This document shows, piece by piece, positions 44,951 to 53,179 of a stretch of DNA of 64,000 nucleotides. The DNA is from Saxibacter everestensis. GTDB lineage: Bacteria > Actinomycetota > Actinomycetes > Actinomycetales > Brevibacteriaceae. How positions within the stretch are numbered: position 1 is the stretch's first letter; every line of letters begins with the position of its first letter. The DNA is taken from contig NZ_CP090958.1 in assembly GCF_025787225.1 (NCBI RefSeq), positions 3,148,550-3,212,549 of the forward strand, in the 5' to 3' direction. The translations under genes were made by a program, and so were the position numbers. Under the pieces are notes generated by a model. The model saw nothing but the letters and a program-made list of their open reading frames with translations, searched no databases and had not been told where the DNA came from.

Positions 44951-46321
44951 ATGGTCAAGAAGCAACGCTCCGCGAACCAGTCCGCCGTGGACGAACGACT
45001 ACCTTTCCCCAGCACGGTACTGCTCGGGATGCAGCACATCCTGGTGATGTACGCCGGCGTCGTCGTCGTGCCGATCATCGTCGGGGCCAGCCTCGGCTTG
45101 ACCGAGGAACAGATCGCCGACCTGGTCAGCATCGACCTGATCCTGTCCGGAATCGGCACCATCTTGCAGGCCTTGGGCGTGTGGAAGTTCGGCATCCGGA
45201 TGCCGCTGGTCGTCGGCGCGGCGTCCAATGGAATCGTCCCGATGGTTCTGGTCGGCGAGGACCGCGGCCTGCCCACTGTGTACGGGTCACTGCTCGTGGT
45301 CGGCGTGATCTGGATGCTCATTGCACCGTTCTTCAGCCGGCTGCTCCGTTTCTTCCCGGCCGTGGTGACCGGAACCGTCATCGCGTTGATCGGACTGACC
45401 CTGATCCCGATCGGCTTGCGGTTGATCGCGGGGCCCGATCCGGCCGGTCCCGGATACGGCGACCCGAAGCACATCGGACTGGCGGCATTGACCATGTTCC
45501 TGATGGTCGTGTTCTACCGGGTGTTCCGCGGCCTGCTCGGTCAGCTGTCCATCCTGCTCGCCCTCGTCATCGGCTCGATCGTCGGCTGGGCGACCGGCAT
45601 CGGCAGCCTGGCCGGCATCTCGGATGGTCCGGTGATCGGGATGATGCGGCCCTTCCATTTCGGCGGGCTTGAGTTCCACGTGCCGTCGATCCTGCTATTC
45701 CTGGTGATCGTCTTCGTCCTGATGGTCGAGGGAACCGGTCAGGGGCTCGCGGTCGGTCAGGTGGTCGGCAAGAAGGTCGGCCCGGAGGAGATCACCCGGC
45801 TGCTCCGCGTTGACGGGCTGATGACTGCGATCAGCGGTGTGTTCAACGGCTTCGCGTACACAACGTTCGGACAGAACATCGGGCTGATCGCACTCACCAA
45901 GGTTCGCAGTCGCTATCCGGTAATCGTCGGCGGCGTGCTCCTGGTCGCGCTCGGAATCTTCCAGCCGATTGGCCGAGTGGTAGCGGCAATTCCACAGCCC
46001 GTGGTCGGCGCGGCTGCGGTCGTGACCTTCGCCGCCCTCGCGGTGGCAGGCCTTCAGATCCTCGGTAAGGTCGATTTCAACCAGAGCAGCAACCTGGTGA
46101 TCGTGATGCTAGCCCTAGGAGTCGGCCTGGTTCCCGCCGGTGCGCCGGCGTTCTACACGCAGTTCCCGGACTGGTGCCAGATCTTCCTGAAGAGCGGCGT
46201 CGCCTCGGGCACGATTATCGCCGTCTCGCTGAACATCGTGTTCCACGTCCTTCGCCGAAGCCCCCCGGCTCCTGAAGAGCCTGTTCCCGCAGAACCGTCC
46301 CGATTGCAGGAAGAGGCGTGA
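44951..46321 (+). CDS. NCS2 nucleobase permease (second of two)
   Basis: A 456-residue UraA/XanQ-type permease, clearly a paralogue of the preceding one but diverged. TM1 has LLGMQHILVMYAGVVVVP; TM8 has VFVLMVEGTGQGLAVGQVVGK, with Thr-Gly-Gln-Gly where the first permease has Val-Gly-Asp-Thr, which may change ligand preference; TM10 has FGQNIGLIALTKV. A 135-base gap separates it from the first permease. Possibly imports the carboxylated form or a different intermediate. Confidence 0.93.
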   Translation: MVKKQRSANQSAVDERLPFPSTVLLGMQHILVMYAGVVVVPIIVGASLGLTEEQIADLVSIDLILSGIGTILQALGVWKFGIRMPLVVGAASNGIVPMVLVGEDRGLPTVYGSLLVVGVIWMLIAPFFSRLLRFFPAVVTGTVIALIGLTLIPIGLRLIAGPDPAGPGYGDPKHIGLAALTMFLMVVFYRVFRGLLGQLSILLALVIGSIVGWATGIGSLAGISDGPVIGMMRPFHFGGLEFHVPSILLFLVIVFVLMVEGTGQGLAVGQVVGKKVGPEEITRLLRVDGLMTAISGVFNGFAYTTFGQNIGLIALTKVRSRYPVIVGGVLLVALGIFQPIGRVVAAIPQPVVGAAAVVTFAALAVAGLQILGKVDFNQSSNLVIVMLALGVGLVPAGAPAFYTQFPDWCQIFLKSGVASGTIIAVSLNIVFHVLRRSPPAPEEPVPAEPSRLQEEA

Positions 46322-46326
46322 GAACC

Positions 46327-46935
46327 ATGCGACCCCGGGACCGCCTCGTTGTGGGCATAAGCGGCGCCAGCGCCCCCCATCTCGCCGTTCACCTGCTTGA
46401 ATCGCTGCGTCGGCTCGGCACCGTCGAGACACACCTCGTGATCTCCAAGGCCGCGAACCGCACGATCGAACTAGAGACAGGCCTGCCGATCGAGGACGTG
46501 CGGGCGCTTGCGGATCACGTCCATCGTCGTGACGATATTGCGGCAAGTATCGCCTCCGGTTCGTTCCCGGTGCTGGGGATGGTGGTCGTTCCGTGCTCCA
46601 TGCGGACTGTCGCCGCTATTGCCCACGGCTACGCCGATGGTCTGCTCCCCCGGGCTGCCGACGTATGTCTCAAGGAACGCCGGCCGCTGGTCCTGGTGGC
46701 CAGGGAAACTCCGCTCAGCCTGATCCACCTTCGCAACCTGGTCACGGTGACGGAGGCCGGGGCGACGGTGCTCCCCCCCATGCCCGCCTTCTATCACGCC
46801 CCGCAGACGATCGATGATCTGCTCGGCCACCTCTCGGGCAAGATCCTCGATCAGTTCGGGATCGATCACGACCTCTACCCGCGCTGGCAGGGGCCGCCTG
46901 CCGCACACCTACTGCACTCGGAGGAGACGGCATGA
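46327..46935 (+). CDS. ubiX: UbiX-family flavin prenyltransferase
   Basis: A 202-residue protein from ATG 46327, ten bases after GGAAGAGG (a GTG at 46318 is the alternative). GISGASAPH near 10-18 is the FMN-binding loop (GxTGASG in most UbiX, one Gly replaced), VVPCSMRTVAAIAHG near 90, RETPLSLIHLRNLVTVTEAG near 120, and PPMPAFYHAPQTIDDL near 148. UbiX makes prenylated FMN from FMN and dimethylallyl phosphate for UbiD enzymes. The UbiD gene overlaps its stop by four bases, so it is most likely the dedicated cofactor maker. Confidence 0.92.
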   Translation: MRPRDRLVVGISGASAPHLAVHLLESLRRLGTVETHLVISKAANRTIELETGLPIEDVRALADHVHRRDDIAASIASGSFPVLGMVVVPCSMRTVAAIAHGYADGLLPRAADVCLKERRPLVLVARETPLSLIHLRNLVTVTEAGATVLPPMPAFYHAPQTIDDLLGHLSGKILDQFGIDHDLYPRWQGPPAAHLLHSEETA

Positions 46936-48356
46936 TCGCCGATACCCAGGATCTCCACGTTCTGCTCGACGCATATCGCCGGACCCATCCGGAGGACGTG
47001 CTGATCATCGAGGAAAAGGTGTCTCCCGAGGAGGGCGTCACCGGATTGATCTACGAACTGCGCGACCAGGGCCGGTCCCCGGTGGTGTGGTGCGAGGAGC
47101 TGGGCATCGGCGCTCCCGTTGTGAGCAACATGTTCGCCTCACGGGAGCGGATCGCTCGGCTGCTCGGCACCAACGTGGCGGGACTGCACGAGCGGTATCA
47201 CCAGCTTGCCAGCAACCCACGCCCGATGCGGGTCGTCGAGACCGGACCGATCCTCGACCTGGTCGAAGACGACGTCCACCTGGACACCGTGCCAATGATC
47301 AAACACTTCGCGTCCGACCGCGGCCCCTACGTCACGAGCGGGATAATCGTTGCCGAGGACCCGGACACCGGCGTCGGCAACCTGAGCTATCACCGTTCAA
47401 TGAAGCACAGTGACACGGAGCTGGCAACCAGCCTGCACTCCCGTGGCGACCTCTGGCGGATGCTGCAGAAGTACCGCGAACGCGGTGAGCAGATGCCGGT
47501 TGCCATGGTGATCGGGGGCCATCCGCTCTTAATGCTCGCGGCGTCTTCCAGGGTCGGGTATGACGTCGACGAACGGGAGATCGCCGGCGGCCTGCTCGGC
47601 GACTCGCTCGATGTCGTCCGTACCCCCCGGTGGGGGATCAAGGTGCCGGCCAGCGCCGACCTGGTGTTGGAGGGCGTGATCGATCCGGAGGCCAGGGCCG
47701 AAGAGGGCCCGTTCGGCGAATTCTCCGGCTACTCATCGAACCGGTCGACGAACAACGTGTTCCGGGTGGACACCGTGCTTCGCCGCCGGGACGCTCTGCT
47801 GCTCGACGTTGAGGGCGGCAACACCGACGAACATCTCAACCTGGCCCGCATTCCGCGAGAATCGGAAATGGCAGAGAAGCTCAAGGCTCGTTTCCCGGAC
47901 GTGACGGCCGTGCATTACCCGACATCCGGAACCCATTTCCACTGCTATGTCGGTCTTCGTCAACGCCGGCCCGGCCAGGCACGCCAGGTGATGTTAGGCC
48001 TGCTCGGCTGGGATCCGTACGTCAAGACGGTGATTGCGGTCGACGACGACATAGACGTCAGCCAGGATGGCGAGGTGCTGTGGGCGTTGGCCACACATTT
48101 CCAGCCCCACCGCGACCTATTCGTCATCGACGGGCTGCCCGGATCGCCGCTGGACCCGTCGTCCACCGCCGACGGCACGACTTCGCGGTTGGCACTCGAC
48201 GCGACCCGCGGCCCGGACTTCGACGGCGCCCGGATCGTAATTTCCGACCAGGCACGAGAGCGCGCCCGGCACATCCTGGCCTCCGCGCAAGCCGTGCCCC
48301 CGCTGAACAAGACCCAACCCACGTCAGATGAAACCAGTTCGGGAGGACAATCATGA
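46932..48356 (+). CDS. ubiD: UbiD-family prenylated-FMN decarboxylase
   Basis: A 474-residue UbiD-fold protein. The catalytic E-R-E set appears as Arg155 in VGNLSYHR, and Glu258 and Glu263 in [12 protein letters not shown]; these correspond to Fdc1 Arg173, Glu277 and Glu282. The Asn150 metal ligand is present. UbiD enzymes decarboxylate unsaturated, aromatic or heteroaromatic acids (for example pyrrole and furan carboxylates). Neighbouring nucleobase permeases and a deaminase suggest a carboxylated heterocycle. It overlaps the COG0523 gene by four bases. Confidence 0.92.
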   Translation: MIADTQDLHVLLDAYRRTHPEDVLIIEEKVSPEEGVTGLIYELRDQGRSPVVWCEELGIGAPVVSNMFASRERIARLLGTNVAGLHERYHQLASNPRPMRVVETGPILDLVEDDVHLDTVPMIKHFASDRGPYVTSGIIVAEDPDTGVGNLSYHRSMKHSDTELATSLHSRGDLWRMLQKYRERGEQMPVAMVIGGHPLLMLAASSRVGYDVDEREIAGGLLGDSLDVVRTPRWGIKVPASADLVLEGVIDPEARAEEGPFGEFSGYSSNRSTNNVFRVDTVLRRRDALLLDVEGGNTDEHLNLARIPRESEMAEKLKARFPDVTAVHYPTSGTHFHCYVGLRQRRPGQARQVMLGLLGWDPYVKTVIAVDDDIDVSQDGEVLWALATHFQPHRDLFVIDGLPGSPLDPSSTADGTTSRLALDATRGPDFDGARIVISDQARERARHILASAQAVPPLNKTQPTSDETSSGGQS

Positions 48357-49336
48357 ACGCACTGCCAAAGATCCCGGTCACAGCACTGACCGGCTTCCTC
48401 GGATCGGGCAAGACCACGCTGGTCAACCACATCCTCACAGCGGAGCACGGGCGGCGAATCGCGGTGATCGAGAACGAGTTCGGCGAGATCGATATCGACA
48501 GCGACCTCGTTGTCAGCGGCGACGAGAAGATCATCGAGATGAGCAATGGGTGTTGCCTGTGTTGTACGGCGCGCACCGACCTGATCGAGATCCTTCACGA
48601 CCTGCTTGGTCGCCGTGAACGCTTCGACCACATCCTGATCGAGACCAGTGGCCTGGCCGACCCGAACCCGGTGGCTCAGACCTTCTTCGTCGACGACAGC
48701 GTGGCGGAGAACTTCGGATTGGACGCGATCGTCACTCTCGTCGACGCCGCGCACATTGAGGAGCATCTGGACGAGACAGGCGAACACGGCGTCGGCGCTC
48801 AGGCCCAGGATCAGATTGCGTTCGCCGACCGGATCGTTATCAACAAGATCGACCTCGTGGACGAGGCGAAGCTGGGCTCGGTCACCCGCCGGGTGCGCTC
48901 GATCAACGCCAGCGCGGATATCCTCACGTCGACGTACGCCGATATCGATCTCGAACGCATCCTTGGCATCGGAGCGTTCGACCTGACCCGCACAGTGACG
49001 GAAGACCCGTCGTGGCTGGAGGAAGAACACAACCACGATCCCTCGCTGTCCTCGGTGGGAATCAGCCTGAATGGTTCCTTGGACCGCTCGTCGTTCGAGA
49101 GCTGGCTGAACACGTTCATCGACGCGCGAGGGGGTGACGTGTACCGGCTCAAGGGGCTACTGGCCATGCACAACGATCACCGGCGCATCGTCGTCCAGGG
49201 CGTGCACCGAATGTTCGAGCTAACGCCGACAAGTCCGTGGGGCCAGGCCGAGCGCACTTCCAAACTGGTGATCATCGGCCGCGAACTCGATCGCTCCGAG
49301 ATCACGGAGGGGCTGGAGGGATGCCTGTCCTCCTGA
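48353..49336 (+). CDS. COG0523 (CobW/ZNG1-like) metal-chaperone GTPase
   Basis: A 327-residue G3E GTPase. Walker [10 protein letters not shown] (about 14-22), the CxCC metal motif in NGCCLCC (Cys68, Cys70, Cys71), [10 protein letters not shown] near 96, and NKIDL near 164, then a C-terminal CobW_C domain. Family members deliver Zn, Co or other metals to client enzymes. Here, terminally coupled to an operon with a metal-dependent aminohydrolase, it probably metallates that enzyme. The last gene before a strong terminator. Confidence 0.9.
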   Translation: MNALPKIPVTALTGFLGSGKTTLVNHILTAEHGRRIAVIENEFGEIDIDSDLVVSGDEKIIEMSNGCCLCCTARTDLIEILHDLLGRRERFDHILIETSGLADPNPVAQTFFVDDSVAENFGLDAIVTLVDAAHIEEHLDETGEHGVGAQAQDQIAFADRIVINKIDLVDEAKLGSVTRRVRSINASADILTSTYADIDLERILGIGAFDLTRTVTEDPSWLEEEHNHDPSLSSVGISLNGSLDRSSFESWLNTFIDARGGDVYRLKGLLAMHNDHRRIVVQGVHRMFELTPTSPWGQAERTSKLVIIGRELDRSEITEGLEGCLSS

Positions 49337-49340
49337 CGGC

Positions 49341-49379
49341 CGAAACCCAGGCGGGAGCCGCACTCCCGCCTGGGTTTCG
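49341..49379. terminator. Bidirectional hairpin terminator
   Basis: A perfect 17-bp stem (49341-49357 with 49363-49379) and a five-base loop, beginning CGAAAC and ending GTTTCG. It closes the plus-strand operon five bases after its last stop and faces the convergent NCS2 gene. Confidence 0.8.
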
Positions 49380-49401
49380 ATTCCTAGCCCGCCGAGACGG
49401 C

Positions 49402-50964
49402 CTATGTCGTCCGTTCCGGCCGTACCGGCACCTCGGGATCCGACTTTTCGTCGGCCGCCGGGACACCGCCGGAACGCGCTGCGGCCGGACTTTCGGCATC
49501 AACTGGTTCCGCGGATTCCACCGCAACCTCGACGCCGTTGGCATCGATCAGCTTGCCACCTTCGAACCGGTCTCCGTCGGCAAGCGCCGCGAGATCAGCT
49601 TCACTGACTACACGTCCAGTTCCGGCAACGAAGACCGACTGCTTGTCCGAGTTGCCAAATTTGAGATGGTTGAACAGCAGGTTGAGCAGAATCGCCATTA
49701 TCGCCGCCGAGCTGATTCCGGAGTGGAAAATGGTGGAGAACCAGTCCGGGAACTTGTCGTAGAAGGTGGGTGCCGCGATCGGAATCATGCCGAAGCCGAT
49801 CGAGGTGGCCACCACGACCAAGTTCATATTGTTCCGGTACTCGACCTTGGCCAGGGTACGGATTCCGCTCGCCGCGACGGTGCCGAACAGCACCACGCCG
49901 GCTCCACCCAGCACCGATGTCGGCACGGCCGCGACCACCCGGCCGAGAATCGGCAACAGACCCAGGATGACCAGAATCAGTCCACCCGCGCTGACCACCC
50001 ATCGACTCCGCACGCCGGTAATCGCCACCAGGCCGACGTTCTGCGCAAACGCGCTCTGCGTGAACGAGTTGAACACGGGCGATACGGCGCTGGACAGCAT
50101 ATCCGCCCGCAGTCCGGCTGCAATCCGTCGCGAATCCACCTTGGTGTCCACGATTTCGCCGACCGCGATGATATCCGCCGAGGTTTCGGTCAGCGTCACC
50201 AGGATCACGATGAACATCGAGATGATCGCGGCAATATGGAAGGTCGGCATCCCGAAGGCGAACGGCGTCGGGAAGGCAACGATGTCGCCGTCCGGCACGG
50301 CCGAGAAATCCGCCATCCCGACAGCCGCGGCGATAACCGTGCCAATCACCATCGCCAGCAGGATAGACAGCCGGGAGATGGTGGCGCTGCCGACCTTGCT
50401 CAGCAGCAGCACGATCACCAGGGTCAGACCGGCCAGCCCGACGTTGGCCATGCTGCCGTAACCTTCAGCCTCGCTGTTGCCACCCATCGCCCAGTTCGCC
50501 GCGACCGGCATCAGGGTAAGCCCGATCGTGGTGATCACCGTTCCGGTGACCACCGGCGGGAAGAACTTGATCACCTTGGAAAAGATCGGGGCGATAAGCA
50601 GACCGAGTATCGAGGCAGCTATCACCGAGCCGAAGATCGACTGGATACCCCCGCCGGAGTCGAGAATGGCCACCATGGTCGCCACGCCGGAGAACGAAAC
50701 GCCCTGGACCAACGGAAGCTGCGAACCGAAGAACGGCACTCCGATGGTCTGCAGCAGAGTTGCCAGGCCGCCCATGAAGAGACACGCCGCGATCAGCACG
50801 CCGATCTCCGTTGACGGCATGCCCGCCGCCGCGCCGATGATCAGCGGCGGGGCGATGATCCCGCCGTACATGGTGAGCACATGCTGGAACCCGTAGGCGA
50901 ATGTGGCGCCGACGGACAGTTTTTCGTCCTCCGGCCGACCCTTGGGCCGTAGTTTGTTGCGCAT
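49402..50964 (-). CDS. NCS2 permease, urate/xanthine type
   Basis: A 520-residue permease with a C-terminal hydrophilic tail of about 75 residues. GFQHVLTMYGGIIAPPLIIG (TM1) and TLTETSADIIAVGEIVDTKV (TM8, with Glu-Thr-Ser-Ala-Asp) plus FTQSAFAQNVGLVAITGV (TM10) resemble uric acid/xanthine permeases such as PucJ/UacT. AAGGAGG precedes the ATG. It is immediately downstream of the uricase operon on the same strand, separated by a hairpin, which fits urate uptake. Confidence 0.92.
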   Translation of the reverse strand: MRNKLRPKGRPEDEKLSVGATFAYGFQHVLTMYGGIIAPPLIIGAAAGMPSTEIGVLIAACLFMGGLATLLQTIGVPFFGSQLPLVQGVSFSGVATMVAILDSGGGIQSIFGSVIAASILGLLIAPIFSKVIKFFPPVVTGTVITTIGLTLMPVAANWAMGGNSEAEGYGSMANVGLAGLTLVIVLLLSKVGSATISRLSILLAMVIGTVIAAAVGMADFSAVPDGDIVAFPTPFAFGMPTFHIAAIISMFIVILVTLTETSADIIAVGEIVDTKVDSRRIAAGLRADMLSSAVSPVFNSFTQSAFAQNVGLVAITGVRSRWVVSAGGLILVILGLLPILGRVVAAVPTSVLGGAGVVLFGTVAASGIRTLAKVEYRNNMNLVVVATSIGFGMIPIAAPTFYDKFPDWFSTIFHSGISSAAIMAILLNLLFNHLKFGNSDKQSVFVAGTGRVVSEADLAALADGDRFEGGKLIDANGVEVAVESAEPVDAESPAAARSGGVPAADEKSDPEVPVRPERTT

Positions 50965-50990
50965 GTCAGACCTCCTTGTCTGTTTGGGCC

Positions 50991-51023
50991 GTCGGACGCC
51001 GGTTCAAACGACCGGCGTCCGAC
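50991..51023. terminator. Hairpin between uricase and the permease
   Basis: A perfect 13-bp stem (50991-51003 with 51011-51023) around a seven-base loop. It lies just after the uricase stop and 27 bases before the permease start, probably reducing read-through. Confidence 0.7.
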
Positions 51024-51034
51024 GTCACCCGTGG

Positions 51035-51934
51035 CTAGCAGAAACCTGCTATGCCTTCCCAGGCGCGGCCGGCGTCGGCTGCACCTTCACGCTGAACTGT
51101 TGCCTCGATCAGGCCATACGGCCGGTCGGCGGCGTAGAAAACCTCGTTCGGGTTCTCCAGCTCGAACGGCGAGAGATCGACAAGGAAGTGGTGCAGGTTC
51201 GGCATCGAGAACTTGATCTCGTCAATCTCCTCGTGCGCGGCGAGCACCTGCTTGCCCATTTCGAACAGTGACTGCTGCAAGGCGAGGGAATGAGTTGTCG
51301 CGAAGGCCTCGAGCATGGTCCGGCGCACATCGTCGAACGACTTGTCGTAGTCGACATCGAGGGTGTTGTACCGCCACCGGCTGGTGACCGATGTCGCCAG
51401 AATGCGATCCGTCGTCTCCTTCAGCGTCGTGTACTGATCCTTGGGGTAACCGGTGAATTCAGAACCGGTCGACTTGAGCACGGACAGGTCTTGCAGGCCC
51501 GAGATGACGGTCGGCTTGCCCTTGTCGATAGTGACGACGGCGGTCCGGGTTTCGGTGCCGGCCTTCACGAAGGAATGGTCGTGTCCCTGCCCGCCGACCT
51601 CGATGCGATCCCACTGATACTTCTCGGCTGCCCAGCGACCGCCATCGACCCAGTCGAAGCTGTCTACGAAGTGGCTGCCGAGTCGCAGCAGGAACTCTTC
51701 CGGCGTTCCGACGCCGTCTTTGGCGAAGGCATAGACAGTGTTCTTCTGTGTATCGGTGGCCACCACGTGGGCGTTGTCACCGGTGAGGTGCGCGTCGGCG
51801 AAATCGCCCCGGAGCTGGGACGTCACGCTGAGGTCTTCGATCTGGTGACGTGGCGCGTCACGGGTGATCCGGACGAGGCGCACCTCGGCCTTTCCGTACT
51901 GGTTGGCTCCCAGCACGATGTTTTGCGCTGACAT
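51035..51934 (-). CDS. uaz: Urate oxidase (uricase)
   Basis: A 299-residue cofactor-free uricase with two T-fold domains. N-terminal LGANQYGKAEVRLVRI holds the catalytic Lys near residue 15; VVATDTQKNTVYAFAKD near 58 has the Thr; SEFTGYPKDQYTTLKE near 163 and LPNLHHF-type NLHHFLVDLSPF near 255 are diagnostic. It oxidises urate to 5-hydroxyisourate. The HIU hydrolase gene starts two codons upstream, with OHCU decarboxylase before it, forming the full urate-to-allantoin module. Confidence 0.96.
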   Translation of the reverse strand: MSAQNIVLGANQYGKAEVRLVRITRDAPRHQIEDLSVTSQLRGDFADAHLTGDNAHVVATDTQKNTVYAFAKDGVGTPEEFLLRLGSHFVDSFDWVDGGRWAAEKYQWDRIEVGGQGHDHSFVKAGTETRTAVVTIDKGKPTVISGLQDLSVLKSTGSEFTGYPKDQYTTLKETTDRILATSVTSRWRYNTLDVDYDKSFDDVRRTMLEAFATTHSLALQQSLFEMGKQVLAAHEEIDEIKFSMPNLHHFLVDLSPFELENPNEVFYAADRPYGLIEATVQREGAADAGRAWEGIAGFC

Positions 51935-51937
51935 GAC

Positions 51938-52264
51938 TTAACTCCCTCGGTAGGTTGAATAGGCGAATGGGCTCAGTAGCAGCGGCACGTGGTAGTGCTC
52001 GCCGGCGTCGCCGACCAGGAAATCGATGCTGACTCCCGGGTAGAAGGTGTCCCGATCCGTGGCGGCGAAGTAGTCTGCGGTTGAAAATTCCAGCCGGTAA
52101 CGGCCGGGTTCGAGCCGGTCGGGTCCGAGGTCGCCGATCCGCCCGTCGCTATCGGTGCGTCCCTCGGCAAGCACGTCTCCTGCCGGGTCGAGCAGGCGGA
52201 TAGCCACACCCTCCGCCGGCTTTCCCAGGGCGGCATCGAGTATGTGCGTTGTGATCTGACTCAT
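51938..52264 (-). CDS. uraH: 5-hydroxyisourate hydrolase (transthyretin-like)
   Basis: A 108-residue protein with ITTHILDAALGKPAEGV at the start (catalytic His) and the diagnostic C-terminal YRGS. It opens the HIU ring to give OHCU. Its ATG overlaps the OHCU decarboxylase stop by four bases. Confidence 0.95.
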   Translation of the reverse strand: MSQITTHILDAALGKPAEGVAIRLLDPAGDVLAEGRTDSDGRIGDLGPDRLEPGRYRLEFSTADYFAATDRDTFYPGVSIDFLVGDAGEHYHVPLLLSPFAYSTYRGS

Positions 52265-52758
52265 TCCTGCAGGGCTCCTTCCAACCGCAAAACGGCAATC
52301 TCGCGTAATTGTTCGGCCATGATCTCCCGCTCCTGCGCGGGCGAATTCAACAGCCGGCTGTTGAGCGCGGCCAGAATCTCATCGGCACTCCGACCGGCAG
52401 CACGGATCAGGAAGACATGGCCGAATTTCTGCTCGTAGGCCAGATTTCCGCGCTTCAGCTCATCCGCGACCTCGGCATCGGCCGGATCGACGCCGGACTG
52501 CTCTGCGCGTGACATCTTGGCTTCTTGTCCCGCACCGGCCGCTCGATCGCCGATTCTCGGGTGGTGAACCAGCGCGCCCTCGATCTCGGCATCGGTGAAC
52601 GGCCGAGCCGCGGCTCGTGCCGATTCGAGCACGTCAGAGCGTGCTGCGAACGGACGGCGGTCCACGACGTCGGCCGCCCAGCGCTCGACATCCAGACACG
52701 GCAGCAAAAGCGCGCGAGCGTCTTGCGCCGGCGCCGCGTTGAACTCCGAAAGGTTCAA
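52261..52758 (-). CDS. uraD: OHCU decarboxylase
   Basis: A 165-residue all-helical protein. HHPRIGDRAA near residue 66 carries the catalytic His and the HPxxG motif, and FGHVFLIRAAGRSADEILAALNSRLLN near 120 is conserved. It decarboxylates OHCU to (S)-allantoin. The preferred start is TTG 52758 (LNLSEFN), with AAGGAGG five bases upstream; a longer frame to 52827 has no ribosome site and would cover the operator. First gene of the urate operon. Confidence 0.92.
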   Translation of the reverse strand: MNLSEFNAAPAQDARALLLPCLDVERWAADVVDRRPFAARSDVLESARAAARPFTDAEIEGALVHHPRIGDRAAGAGQEAKMSRAEQSGVDPADAEVADELKRGNLAYEQKFGHVFLIRAAGRSADEILAALNSRLLNSPAQEREIMAEQLREIAVLRLEGALQE

Positions 52759-52773
52759 GTCTTCCTCCTTCAC

Positions 52774-52800
52774 TTCCACTTTGTGGAAAGTTTTTTCCAC
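52774..52800. promoter_or_regulatory. Overlapping palindromes before the urate operon
   Basis: TTCCAC-TTT-GTGGAA (52774-52788) overlaps GTGGAAA-N4-TTTCCAC (52783-52800), 16 bases upstream of the uraD start. IclR-family operators (for example those of AllR) have this TTCC/GGAA type symmetry, so this is a likely purine-regulon operator. Confidence 0.65.
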
Positions 52801-52926
52801 TATATTGCGCTTGGGCTTCCACGACAAGAGCTATTCGAGATTTAGCCGGTCCGGCCGAATCGGACTAGCGGCACACATTCTGCAATCTCCCTTGGCTGCA
52901 CCGGCGACAAGCACTAAGCCGGACAT

Positions 52927-52968
52927 AAAAAAAGCCGACACCCCTAGACGGATGTCAGCTCATTTTTT
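52927..52968. terminator. A/T-flanked bidirectional terminator
   Basis: A seven-A run, a ten-pair stem with two mismatches around CTAGAC, then CATTTTTT. It can terminate transcription in either direction. Confidence 0.6.
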
Positions 52969-53070
52969 CCCTGCCTGCTGCTCCCAGGGCTCGTGACGTC
53001 CGTCACAAGTTTTACAAAAGACCAGCGTACGTCATCTCGTGGCGCACGTCACAATGGAGGCCCGCCCGGT

Positions 53071-53134
53071 GACTCGTGGGTTTGTCGCTCAATCGTGGAT
53101 TTTAACCGACGATTGAGCGACGAACCCACGACTC
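53071..53134. repeat. 26-bp inverted repeat
   Basis: Arms 53071-53096 and 53109-53134 are complementary at 24 of 26 positions, with a 12-base loop. The stem is too long and lacks a T tract, so it may be a terminator of the 8-oxoguanine deaminase gene or another structured element. It starts 36 bases after that gene's stop on the other side. Confidence 0.65.
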
Positions 53135-53179
53135 AAGGGCGAGACGGGCCGCGCCAGCTACCCGCACCCCCAACGCCCG

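Larger units (their letters stand above)
52801..53179. other. Intergenic with two hairpins
   Basis: About 380 bases without a gene. It includes an A7...T6-flanked imperfect hairpin (52927-52968) and a 26-bp inverted repeat (53071-53134). The rest shows no clear feature. Confidence 0.5.

Noticed and set aside
49237-50814. A 525-codon plus-strand frame over the NCS2 permease
   Set aside because: It is very rich in Arg, His, Gln and Asp, typical of the antisense of a membrane protein, and the opposite strand has full NCS2 signatures.
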